Assembly (NCBI RefSeq): GCF_018294505.1
Contig: NC_057808.1
Location: 229,707,780 to 229,771,779 of the forward strand
Length of the DNA stretch: 64,000 nt
Reading direction: 5' to 3'
Source: Triticum aestivum
Lineage: Eukaryota; Streptophyta; Magnoliopsida; Poales; Poaceae
The translations under genes were made by a program, and so were the position numbers. Below are positions 10,350-20,140 of this stretch, piece by piece. Within the stretch, counting starts at the first letter, position 1. Each line of letters starts with the position of its first letter. A model generated the notes under the pieces. The model worked only from the letters and a program-made list of their open reading frames with translations, made no database searches and was not told the DNA's origin.

Positions 10350-10820
10350 TGAGGGAGTCCTGGATTAGGGGGTCCTCGGACAGCCGGACTATACACTCTG
10401 GCCGGACTGTTGGACTATGAAGATACAAGATCGAAGACTTCGTCCCGTGTCCGGGTGGGACTCTCCTTTGCGTGGAAGGCAAGCTTGGCAATTCGGATAT
10501 GTAGATCTCCTCCCTTGTAACCGACTCTATGTAACTCTAGCCCCCTCCGGTGTCTACATAAACCGGAGGGTTTAGTCCGTAGGACAAGAACAATCATAAT
10601 CATAGGCTAGCTTCTAGGGTGTAGCCTCTACAATCTCGTGGTAGATCAACTCTTGTAATACTCATATCATCAAGATCAATCAAGCAGGAAGTAGGGTATT
10701 ACCTCCATCGAGAGGGCCCGAACCTGGGTAAACATTGTGTCCCCCACCTCCTGTTACCATCCGCCTTAGACGCACAGTTCGGGACCCCCTACCCGAGATC
10801 CGCCGGTTTTGACACCGACA
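10350..10820 (+). repeat. 5' LTR of element F (471 bp)
   Basis: Starts TGAGGGAGTCCTGGATTAGG and ends TTTTGACACCGACA. It is followed by TTGGTGCTTTCATTGAGAG, the presumed primer-binding region. The TATA position is weakened here (TCTACATAAA) compared with the 3' copy (TCTATATAAA). Confidence 0.92.
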
Positions 10821-11367
10821 TTGGTGCTTTCATTGAGAGTTCCACTGTGCCGTCACGATAAAGGCTTGATGGCTCCTTCGATCATCGGCAACGATGCGAT
10901 CCAGGGTGAGGTTTTTCTCCCCGGACAGATCTTCGTATTCGGCGGCTTCGTACTGCGGGCCAACTCGCTTGGCCATCTGGAGCAGATCGAGAGCTACGCC
11001 CTGGCCGTCAGGTCAGGTTTGGAAACTTAAACTATACTGCCGACATCCGCGGAGACTTGATCTTCGACGGATTCGAGCCCATGTCAGGTGCGCCACACAG
11101 TCACGACGAGCATGACTTAGCTCCGCCGTCAGACGGTGTTGGGGAGATCACACCTGTGGCTACTCCGGCCCTCAATATGGAGCAGATTGCGCCGTCCGAG
11201 GACGGGTAGATGGACCCCGCCACGGAGGCCGCACACTCAGCGGCGTTAGAGCCGAATACAGACTTCACCTCTTATGAGACTTGTGTTGCTGAACCCTTGG
11301 GTTCGTCCCCGGCCACGGGCTCCGAACCGCTTGCGTCCGTGCCTATCAAATCTCATTGGGCACCGAC

Positions 11368-13353
11368 ATGGAGTTTACCTCCGCGGATATTTTCCAGCAC
11401 TCGCCCTTGGGTGACGTGCTAGATTCATTAAGGTCTCTCTCCTTGTCAGGAGACCCTCGGCCGAACTATGTCCGGCTCGAGTGGGAAGCGGATGACGAAG
11501 AAATTCGTTCCCCACCCACCACCCACTTAATAGCCACTGTCGACGATTTAACCGACATGCTTGATTTCGACTCCGGAGACATCGACGGTATGGACGACGA
11601 TGCAGGAGAGGAACAGGAACCACCGCCCACAGGGCGGTGTGGGCACTGGACAACCACTTCATCACATGATATATACATGGTGGATACACCCAAAGAAAAC
11701 AATGATGAGGAACGGAAGGATGCAGCGAAGGATAACCCCCTCGAGAAGCAACCAAAGCGACGACGTGGGCGCCGCTCCAAATCCCGCCTCGGCAAAAACA
11801 GCGATAACAGCGCAAGAAAGAATAATACCCCGGTCGACTCCAAAGGAAACGACGACCACATGGACCCAGCGACAGAGCAGGATGAGCCAGCGGACGGCGA
11901 ACATAGTACGGAGCCGCTGTCCGATCACGGCGACGCCGAGGGTAAAGCTCATCAACCTGTCTCTGGAGAGGAGAACAGTCCTGACGACGATGCACACATC
12001 ATCCCGGAAAGGCACTTGGAGCAAGAGAACCTCCATAGAAGGCTTATCGCCACCGCGAGGAGTCTGAAGAAGCAGAAGCAAAGGCTTAAGGCCGCGCAAA
12101 ATACACTCAACAGTAGATGGAACAAAGTGCTCGACACTGAAGAAAAGTACGGTGGCAGTCGCCACACAAAGAGCTATCCAAAGCGCAAGCTGCTGCCTGA
12201 ATTCAATGACGAGGCTTTAGAGCCTATACAGCCGAAAATAAAACGGCCGATCAGCCGGATCGACCACCCCGTGGCCGCGACAGAGCGGCTAACGATGTCG
12301 CACATAAGTCAGCACGATTTACGTGAGGACTTGCACCAAAAAGCGGGTATGACCAGGTCCATCTACGGATCTAGGAAGCGCGCTCCGGCACAGAATCAAA
12401 ACCGAACACTACAACCGTCAGAATGCCATGACACATCCAAATACAGGGGTGCCGCGCACCCCCTATGCTTCACCGATGAGGTGCCGGATCACGAATTTCC
12501 AGAGGGATTCAAACCCGTGAACATAGAGGCATACGACGGAACGACAGACCCTGGGGTCTGGATTGAGGACTTTATCCTTCATATCCACATGGCTCGCGGA
12601 GATGATCTCCACACCATCAAATACTTGCCCCTCAAGTTGAAAGGACTAGCTCGGCACTGGCTGAAGAGCCTCCCCGAAAACTCAATTGGAAGTTGGGAAG
12701 AGCTTGAGGATGCTTTTAGGGCTAATTTTCAAGGGACCTATGTCCGACCTCCGGATGCAGACGATTTAAGTCATATAATTCAACAGCCCGGAGAGTCAGC
12801 CCGAAAGCTTTGGAACAGATTCCTCACTAAGAAGAATCAAATTGTCGACTGCCCGGACGCCGAAGCCTTAGCGGCTTTCAAACACAGTGTCCGGGACGAA
12901 TGGCTCGCCAGACACCTCGGCCAGGAAAAACCGAGGACAATGGCAGCCCTAACAAGCCTTATGACCCGCTTTTGCGCGGGCGAAGATAGTTGGCTGGCCC
13001 GTAGCGGCACCAGCGACCCAGGCACATCCGAAGTCAGGGATGGCAATGGAAAACCACGACGCAATAAAAGCAAGCGTCGAAACAATGAAGACAGCCCAGA
13101 CAACACGGCGGTAAACGCCGGATTCAGGGGCTCTCGACCCGGTCAACGGAAAAAGCCATTCAAAGGCAGCAGAGATGGACCGTCCAGCCTAAACAAGATT
13201 CTAGACAGATTATGTCAGATTCATGGCACCTCCGACAAACCTGCAAATCACACCAACAGAGAATGCTGGGTCTTCAAGCAGGCCGGCAACCTAAACGCCG
13301 AACACAAGGGGAGGGAGACACCAAGTGAAGACGAGGATGAGCCTCGCCAGTAA
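11368..13353 (+). CDS. Gag polyprotein of element F (long open frame)
   Basis: An uninterrupted frame of about 660 codons runs from ATG 11368 to TAA near 13353. Residues 1-200 are acidic and Ser/Asp-rich. A Lys/Arg-rich and coiled-coil-like stretch (RSLKKQKQRLKAAQNTLNSR) lies near residue 240. The retrotransposon gag domain lies in the second half, with AYDGTTDPGVWIEDF, ARHWLKSLP…SIGSWEELEDAFRANFQGTY and QQPGESARKLWNRF. Near the end CQIHGT…NHTNRECWVF looks like a degenerate CxxH…HxxxxC zinc knuckle. The true start is probably upstream (ATG 10869), separated by a stop at 11207 and a frameshift, so the N-terminus is likely damaged. It would coat element RNA in trans-mobilised particles. Confidence 0.85.
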   Translation: MEFTSADIFQHSPLGDVLDSLRSLSLSGDPRPNYVRLEWEADDEEIRSPPTTHLIATVDDLTDMLDFDSGDIDGMDDDAGEEQEPPPTGRCGHWTTTSSHDIYMVDTPKENNDEERKDAAKDNPLEKQPKRRRGRRSKSRLGKNSDNSARKNNTPVDSKGNDDHMDPATEQDEPADGEHSTEPLSDHGDAEGKAHQPVSGEENSPDDDAHIIPERHLEQENLHRRLIATARSLKKQKQRLKAAQNTLNSRWNKVLDTEEKYGGSRHTKSYPKRKLLPEFNDEALEPIQPKIKRPISRIDHPVAATERLTMSHISQHDLREDLHQKAGMTRSIYGSRKRAPAQNQNRTLQPSECHDTSKYRGAAHPLCFTDEVPDHEFPEGFKPVNIEAYDGTTDPGVWIEDFILHIHMARGDDLHTIKYLPLKLKGLARHWLKSLPENSIGSWEELEDAFRANFQGTYVRPPDADDLSHIIQQPGESARKLWNRFLTKKNQIVDCPDAEALAAFKHSVRDEWLARHLGQEKPRTMAALTSLMTRFCAGEDSWLARSGTSDPGTSEVRDGNGKPRRNKSKRRNNEDSPDNTAVNAGFRGSRPGQRKKPFKGSRDGPSSLNKILDRLCQIHGTSDKPANHTNRECWVFKQAGNLNAEHKGRETPSEDEDEPRQ

Positions 13354-13397
13354 AACACTCGGGGGTAGAAAAAAAAATCCCACCAGAGGTCAAAACA

Positions 13398-13990
13398 GTG
13401 AACATGATTCACGTAACGAAGAGGAGGAGAAAACGCGCGCTCCGAGACGTATGCGCCGTGGAGCCCGTCACCCCCAAGTTCAACCCTTGGTCGGCCTGCC
13501 CTATCACTTTTGATCGCAGGGATCACCCGACTAGTATCCGGCACGGAGGATCGGCTGCCTTGGTGCTAGACCCAATAATTGACGGATACCATCTCACCCG
13601 AGTCCTTATGGACGGCAGCAGTAGTCTTAATCTGATATATCAGGACACAGTCCGCAAAATGGGGATAGACCCGACAAGAATCAGCCAAAGCAATACTACC
13701 TTTCAAGGAGTAATACCAGGCCCAGAGGCCCAATGCACGGGCTCTCTAGTACTAGAGGTTGTATTCGGTTCTCCCGACAACTTCCGAAGCGAAGAATTAA
13801 CCTTCGAGATCGCTCCATTCTGAAGCGGCTATCACGCACTACTCGGAAGAACGGCCTTCGCTCGTTTTAATGCAGTACCGCATTACGCTTATCTTAAGCT
13901 TAAGATGCCCGGTCCACGTGGCATCATCATAGTTAGCGGAAACACAGAGCGTTCCTTACGTGCGGAAGAATGTGCGGCAGCTCTAGCAGC
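13398..13990 (+). pseudogene. Protease region of element F
   Basis: A frame open to TGA 13821-13823 carries PITFDRRDHPTSIRHGG, the presumed active site VLMDGSSSLNLIY (D-G-S in place of the usual D-T/S-G), a flap-like FQGVIPGPEAQCTGSLVLEV and FRSEELTFEIAPF. Beyond the stop, homology resumes (YHALLGRTAFARFNA, LKMPGPRGIIIVSGN) to about 13990. In this region an intact gypsy element would run into RT. Here it simply ends. The gene is broken by at least one stop. Confidence 0.7.
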
Positions 13991-15423
13991 CGAACACTGA
14001 ACGGCCTTTCCAACCAGAATAAATGATCGGTCATCAAGACCGCGGACACGGCTAGACGAGTCCGGCGCACCACTAGCTGTAACAGCTCAGATAAACCTGA
14101 GATTGGGTCGATGGATATACCCCCATAGGTGGTGCTAGGGGCTTCCCGCATGTAAAAAGGACTACAGTTCGGCTTGACCTTATTTAGATTGAATTTTAAT
14201 GGTTTATTAAGAATAACCAATTTTTCGCACGAAACTTTCACCTGGGTTTTTCTCTTTACAGATGATCATCGTGCTACACCCTTCCAGGATACGGCACAAC
14301 GGAGACACAGGCGCAGACGTGCAGCAGGGCCCCATTCAAAGGTTTCTTTTTAGATTAAGACCCTGTGTAAACCTTTTTTACTGTCTCTTGTTGCTTCACA
14401 CCCTCCGGATACTCAACATAACCAAGAGGGATGCTGGCGTTATTGGCATTTCATCACGTCAGACTAATGCACGTACCTGGAAATTCAAGTCTCATTATCA
14501 AGGGCGTTACTCAGCCCAGTATACGTTGTAAAGTCCGAATACCTTAGGGAGTGTTCGGCGTCGCGAGTTTGGCCTTATATGCATCAGCTCGGAATCATGT
14601 CTTTGGTCAATAGTTGGGTTTGGCCGGCTCCCATGTTTTGCTACCTTACGTTCCGTTCTATCGGCTAAGGTGGCACCGGGAGAACTACTGCGATTGTGCC
14701 CTGGTTCATCTGGATGAGCACCTCATTAGAGAAAGCCGAAAACTGACTGTCATGATAAAGCGCGAGACTGGTCAACCACTCGATGACTCAGCAGAATCTT
14801 CGCGATTCCTCCGCATTAACGAAGGGCCGGTTTCCCGGTCATGTATGTATGCGCCCCGTATTCGGATGAGCGCGGAAGTACCAGGGGCTATATAGTAGCC
14901 CCACCGTCAAAATCCTATGGCTAAGTGAAAGTGTTAAAGCTATATAGTCCGATTGCCTTGTTCGCCGCGCTATCACCTCCTTAATGGACCAAGACGTTGG
15001 ATCAAGTGTGAATACGCGCTTTTCTGAACACCCCCGCATTATATGCCTGGGGGCTGAAGCCGACGACTGCAAACTTTCAGGTTATATACATACATAAACG
15101 GTCGCACAGGAGGCATCATAATACTTTCAGGCAAAAATATAAACACAACCTTTATAATCCAAATAGCATTGTTTTTACAATCGGGATACATGTCACTCGA
15201 ACATGATACTCTTCGAGCACTGAGCCTCTATTAAACGAGCACCTTTTAGGACTTCTTCAAAATAGTGCTCGGCCGAGACCTGGCCTACGACCGGATCCTG
15301 GGTTGCAATAGCGGTGGCCTCCATCTCTGCCCAGTATGTCTTAACACGGGCAAGAGCCATCCGCGCACCCTCTATGCACGCTGACCTCTTTACAGCGTCG
15401 ATATGCGGCACAACACCAAGGAA
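13991..15423. other. Non-coding interior of element F
   Basis: No RT, RNase H or integrase motif is visible on either strand between the protease remnant and the last exon of the antisense gene. ORFs here are short and unrecognised. Confidence 0.6.
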
Positions 15424-18188
15424 TCATTGCACTAAACCAAAATAACTATTCAGCCTTGGTCCTTCCGGCCAAAGATGATCCACGACAGACCTCATGGCAA
15501 GTCTGGACAACCTATGGAGCTCAGCCCACTCGGCCATTTGTTCATTTAACAGCAGCGGACGTGTGGGAGCACTGAACTGCGACCAGAACAACCTTTCCAC
15601 TTCATGATCTTTCTGATCATTAAAAAACTCAGTCGCATCAGCAGCACTCGTTGCCAAGTCAAAGTACGTGTCTGCAGCACTCCATAATTGATCCAGAGGG
15701 GCATACTTCGGATCCCCGAACTTTGTCCGCAACAAAAAGGACTTCCCAGCCGTGATATCTCCGGCTTGGCGAAGCTCCTCCTTCGCCGCTCTGATTTTAG
15801 AGCGGGTTTCCTTGGCTGCTACCATGGCTTTCTTCAGGTCCGCCACTTTCGCTTGGCTTTCCTTTTCAAGAAGCTCATACCGGTCGGCGGCATCCTTCAG
15901 CTCAACAGCCATCTTGGCTATTTTATCTTCGCTCTGGTGATGAGCAGCCTGTTCGGCTCTTAACTCTTTGGCCGCCTTTAGGGCGGCCGCATCACTTCTC
16001 CTGGCTTGTTCCTTGGCTCGGGCAAGCTCCGCCCGTAGGGTCTCCACGGCGGCAGCTCCATCTGCATTCACAACATATTATAGATACTAGCATCATGCTC
16101 CTCTTAATATCTCTTGACCACCGGAGAATACATACCCTATGCCTTGTCAAGCCGCTTGTTTACAAGCATGATGTCGGCATCTGCCGCATCAAGCTACCGC
16201 CTCAGTTCGGCAAACTCACCAGTCCGGCCAGCCACCGGATCTTCAGCCGCCTGCAGATGAAAGCAGCATGATCATTACCTGGGACTATGATCCTCTGTTT
16301 GCCGCCTCTGGACAGCAACCAGAGTCTCAGGGGCTACTATCTGTATAGGGCACACCTAGCGTGTGCGGTGCCGTCAAAAAATATATTACTTTGCGTACCT
16401 CAAAGCCTCTTAGCAGGCTCATAAAAGTTTCATGCAACCCACTTTTGGCGGATGAAATCCTCTCAACCACCGTACCCATTAAAGTATGATGCGCCTCTGA
16501 GATAGCCGCTTGCTCCAGAAGACCCATCAGTGCGTCCGGTCGTGCACCGGACAGCCCCGGACTCTTTCTGTTGCTCTCCTTAGGAGCCGAATAATCCGGA
16601 CTTTGGGTGGCCGAAGGGTTACCTTCTGGCCTTGGCGGATCAGGAGAAATCCTCCGTGACGACACCTCAGGGTCGTCCGTCTCATGAGGTGGGGAGACAG
16701 GGGGAGGCTTTTCGCTCTCCATCATCTCCGGAAGAAGATCCCCCGAAGACGAACTCTATCGAGAAGGGCTACGATCCGAACTGCAAGACATACGTCTCGG
16801 TTATTGTCCTCGGAGATGAAGCAGGATGTATTTACCAAAAGTACTCTTATTCACTTATAGCTCGGTGCAGGGCTGACCCCCTTGCGGGCACAGTGCGGTA
16901 AGGACGCCCTCCGGGGCAGGGCCCCCTGACGAAGGTTTCTTCCCTTGTTTGGAAACCCTCGTTTCCAAGTCTTGAGAGGCGGTCCTTTTCCTTCCTTGGG
17001 GAGAGGGAATTTTATATTCTTCTCCCCGATTATCCTCCTTCGCGGAGACACTAATTCCCCCGGTTTGGATGAGTAATGCGTGAGGCCCGCTTTTGGCTTC
17101 TTTATTCCTCCCTTTATATTCCTCTGATGGCACTTGATAAGGTGCGTGCTCAAGCATCCTGGCTGGTACAGGATCCGGTGAGCCTTCGGGAAGGGGGCCG
17201 AACACCTGATCATCTTCGCCTTTTTTATCCAGTCCTGGTCAAAGAGCGATTTTTTCAAAATGATGTTGTGACAAATAAAAAGACAGCACGTTCGGCCGCA
17301 GAATTACTTACGTGCGTATCTGGACAATTGTAGTTTAGACCCGCATCCTTGGTGGTGTCCGAACACTTTATTCGTGATCCAAAGAACAATCCATACATCT
17401 CTTCGAGCGTCACGCCGAAGAATTGCTGAATAGTTCGCGGTCCTTCTGGGCTGAACTCCCACATACTGAGAGGTCGACGTTGGCGTGGCAGGACCTGACA
17501 AACTAGCATGACTTGCATTACCTTGACAAGACTGACATCTCTCTTGAGGAGATCTCAGATGTGACTCTGCAATGTCGGCACGTCATTAACTGGCCCCCAG
17601 TCCAGCCCCTTGTTGACCCATGACGCCAGTTGCGGCGGGGGGGCAGGTGGGCGAACGGAAGGCGGGGGCAGCTACCCACTTAGTACTTCGGGGAGCTGTG
17701 ATGAAAAACCACTCCCGCTGCCATAAGTTGGACATCTCTGGGAAGGAACCCTTCGGCCATGGAGCATCTGCACCTTTGCTTATTATGGCACCTCCGCATT
17801 CTGCGTGTCACCCATCGATCATCTTCGGCTTCACATTGAAGGTCTTGAGCCATAAGCCAAAGTGTGGGGTGATGCGGAGGAAGGCCTCACACACGACGAT
17901 GAACGACGAGATGTGAAGGATGGAATCCGGAGCTAGATCATGGAAATCGAGCCCGTAATAGAACATAAGCCCTCTAACAAAGGGATCAAGACTAAAGCCT
18001 AGCCCTCAGAGGAAGTGGGAAACAAATACGACACTCTCGTTGGGTTCGGGAGTGGGGATGACCTGCCCTTGGGTAGGAAGCCTGTGCGAGATTTCGGCAG
18101 TCAGATACCTGGCCTCTCTTAGCTTCTTGATGTCCTCCTCTGTGACAGAGGAGGCCGTCCACCGGCCTTGAAGGTTGGATCCGGACAT
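15424..18188 (-). pseudogene. Antisense intron-containing gene of element F, Transposase_28-like with coiled-coil C-terminus
   Basis: The ATG is at 18188 (MSGSNLQGRW…SSVTEEDIKKLREARYLTAE). Exon 1 continues, with a TGA after VFVSHFL near 18005 and further breaks, through GLMFYYGLDFHDLAP, CEAFLRITPHFGLWLKTF and RRPLSMWEFSPEGPR to the donor GTAAGT at 17311-17306. Intron 1 is 77 bp, with acceptor CAG at 17237-17235. Exon 2 ends near 16851. Exon 3 starts after CAG at 16783-16781 and runs to about 16395 (MESEKPPPVSPPHETDDPEV). The last exon starts after CAG at 16064-16062. It encodes about 100 residues of Ala/Lys/Glu coiled coil and a C-terminal segment, with a stop at 15424. The pattern matches plant proteins annotated 'putative gypsy type transposon' (Pfam Transposase_28, from memory). 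Function is unknown. Confidence 0.75.
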
Positions 18189-18288
18189 GATTGAAGGTCC
18201 GAAGCACTTAACCTGAGCCTTGGGGTTGGAATTCAAGGTGGGGGAAGGGAAGGATCGAGCGCGAGAAGAAAAGGACAGGCCTTGTCCC

Positions 18289-18295
18289 CTTTATA
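18289..18295 (-). promoter_or_regulatory. TATA box of the antisense gene in F
   Basis: Minus-strand TATAAAG in CTCTTTATAAAGGGG, about 100 bp upstream of the ATG at 18188. The spacing suits a plant RNA polymerase II promoter. Confidence 0.5.
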
Positions 18296-18729
18296 AAGAG
18301 GGTGAATATCAAGCGCCCTCCGCGTGGCCGTTTGGAACTTGCCTAAAATCGAGGAGTCATACCAGCAGGCACGATTGGGTTACCCACACCCGTATTGATG
18401 AGAATCCCGTGATAAGGGGACATGATCTCTGCTTCGACAAGACGTGCCAAGAAAACCGCCTCGCAACACGTACAGTGGCAGGCTGGGAAAAACGGTTCGT
18501 AATGACCGGACCACGGCAGGATGTCATGTTATGAAAAGTTGTCAGCAGATTAGATTTGTTGAATATTATGCTCTCTACGGTGGTATTTGGAATTTTTTTT
18601 TGCAGAGCCGGACACGATCCTTGTGTTCAAAATCATCTATGGAGTATTCGGATGAGGAACCCGCCTTGCAATGCCGAAGACAATATGCGCGCCGGGCTTA
18701 TCGTCATTGAAGCCTGGTTCAGGGGCTAC

Positions 18730-19199
18730 TGACGGAGTCCTGGATTAGGGGGTCCTCGAATACCCGGACTATACAATCTGGCCGGACTGTTGGACTATGA
18801 AGATACAAGATCGAAGACTTCGTCCCGTGTCCGGGTTGGACTCTCCTTTGCGTGGAAGGCAAGCTTGGCAATTCGGATATGTAGATCTCCTCCCTTGTAA
18901 CCGACTCTGTGTAACCCTAGCCCCCTCCGGGTCTATATAAACCGAAGAGTTTAGTCCGTAGGACAAGAACAATCATAATCATAGGCTAGCTTCTAGGGTT
19001 TAGCCTCTACGATCTCGTGGTAGATCAACTCTTGTAATACTCATATCATCAAGATCAATCAAGCAGGAAGTAGGGTATTACCTCCATCGAGAGGGCCCGA
19101 ACCTGGGTAAACATTGTGTCCCCTGCCTCCTGTTACCATCCGCCATAGACGCACAGTTCGGGACCCCCTACACAAGATCCGCCGGTTTTGACACTGACA
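18730..19199 (+). repeat. 3' LTR of element F (470 bp)
   Basis: Starts TGACGGAGTCCTGGATTAGG after a short purine-rich tract (CAGGGGCTAC) and ends TTTTGACACTGACA. It aligns end to end with 10350-10820. Confidence 0.92.
18934..18941 (+). promoter_or_regulatory. TATA box of the F LTR
   Basis: TATATAAA within GGGTCTATATAAACCG of the 3' LTR. The 5' LTR copy has a C in the box. Confidence 0.5.
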
Positions 19200-19264
19200 G
19201 GCGCGGCGGCGTGGCGGCTGGTCGTAGCCGCCGCTGCTGGAGCTGTCGCCGGAGGGAGAACCCT

Positions 19265-19272
19265 CGGAGGAG
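19265..19272. other. Junction of element P and element M, 3' end to 3' end
   Basis: From 19200 to about 19265 the plus strand matches P's 3' region. In antisense it encodes …GDSSSSGGYDQPPRR, as in the M gene tail. From about 19266 on it matches the 5' leader of the B3-like gene of M (GGAGGGGGCCGGAGCCCCC compared with GAGAGGGGCGGAGCCCCC in P2). A short GGAGGAG overlap fits both sides. Confidence 0.6.
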
Positions 19273-19351
19273 GGGGCCGGAGCCCCCGTCTCTCATCTAT
19301 TCCTGCTCCGCTCGCTTCTTCTCCCTTGCTTCATTGCTAGTAGCAACACCC

Positions 19352-20140
19352 ATGGCGCCCGCGAAGAGGTTCTCAGCCACAGAGAAGGGGAAGGCCCGCC
19401 AGGAGGGGCCCGGCTCACCGCCGCCCAAGAGGGGGCGCGGCCGCCCCCGCGAGCAGACCGCGACCCCTGCCGTGGCCCCTCGCGGCCGCGGCGGGGCCTC
19501 TTCGCGTGGTGGGAGTCATTCAGGTCGTGGCAGCCCCGTCGATGAAGGGAGGCGCGCTATGGTCACGCGGCCTGCCCGGCCGTGCTTCCACTTGGCGGAG
19601 GTGCTACAGGAGTTCGTCGTGTGGTCGGAGAACCCGGCCGGCGCCTGGCTTCCACTCCCACACTTCTTCGTCGGCGAGCTGCCGGCCACGGGTCCAGGCG
19701 GGCTCTGGCTGCAGGCTGACGGCTGCTGCAGCAAGGCTTCGAGGGTCGCGGTGGAGGTCTCCGTTGCGGGTAACACGGCCATAGCCCACGGCTGGCAAAC
19801 ATTTTCCCGCGCGCGCGGCCTGGGCTGGCGGTGCACCCTCCACTTCAAGTACAACGGCAGTGCGACCCTCTATGTGAGGGTATTCGGAGAAGACGGCCGC
19901 CGCGTCAGGTGCTGCCCCGAGGACAACGACGGCGGCGAGGAGCTCGGCCTTGGCGACGGTCGTGACGAGGGTGAGGATGATCTTGCCCCCGGCGCTGGCT
20001 GCTGCCCATCCAGCGATGACGACTCTTCTTCCGACGACAGTTCCAGCAGCGGCGGCTACGACCAGCCGCCACGCCCGCTTCGAGGGTGGCAACGGGTTGT
20101 CTCATCATCGTGCCCCAGTGAAGTGCGAGGAGGGGTCTAG
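19352..20140 (+). CDS. Antisense cargo ORF of element M: AT-hook plus B3-like domain plus acidic tail (262 aa)
   Basis: An uninterrupted frame runs from ATG 19352 (CCATGG context) to TAG 20138-20140. Residues 1-70 are basic and Gly/Arg-rich, with an AT-hook-like KRGRGRPR at 26-33. Residues of about 75-170 have the B3 pattern: an N-terminal strand (EVLQEFVVW…WLPLPHFFVGEL), then HGWQTFSRARGL (the 'GW..F....gL' signature) and TLHFKYNGSATLYVRVFGEDG. Residues of about 172-240 are Asp/Glu/Ser-rich. B3 domains bind DNA in plant transcription factors. No such factor is known to me as standard retrotransposon cargo. It lies opposite to the element's genomic strand, downstream of integrase. Its TATA region was lost at the P/M junction. 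Paralogues are at 26909-26536 and 30355-29702. The B3 call is by eye and needs a profile search. Confidence 0.7.
   Translation: MAPAKRFSATEKGKARQEGPGSPPPKRGRGRPREQTATPAVAPRGRGGASSRGGSHSGRGSPVDEGRRAMVTRPARPCFHLAEVLQEFVVWSENPAGAWLPLPHFFVGELPATGPGGLWLQADGCCSKASRVAVEVSVAGNTAIAHGWQTFSRARGLGWRCTLHFKYNGSATLYVRVFGEDGRRVRCCPEDNDGGEELGLGDGRDEGEDDLAPGAGCCPSSDDDSSSDDSSSSGGYDQPPRPLRGWQRVVSSSCPSEVRGGV

Larger units (their letters stand above)
10350..19199 (+). mobile_element. Element F: complete non-autonomous gypsy-like retrotransposon, 8.85 kb, inserted in P
   Basis: Two LTRs of 471 and 470 bp bound the element. A perfect 5-bp target duplication GGCGC lies at 10345-10349 and 19200-19204. It contains gag and a protease segment on the plus strand and a multi-exon antisense gene. 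No RT, RNase H or integrase motif is visible, so it depends on another element's machinery. I count about 20 differences between its LTRs (about 4%). At the commonly used grass rate of 1.3e-8 per site per year this gives roughly 1.5 million years. From memory the LTR resembles the Triticeae family called Fatima. That name is unchecked. Confidence 0.9.

Noticed and set aside
11375..12165. Minus-strand ORFs of 130-200 codons opposite the gag gene of F
   Set aside because: Mirror frames of the acidic, codon-biased gag region with no recognisable domain.
19211..19351. Longer N-terminus for the B3-like ORF from the upstream open frame
   Set aside because: The upstream part crosses the P/M junction. 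The ATG at 19352 has CCATGG context and aligns with the ATG of the P2 copy.
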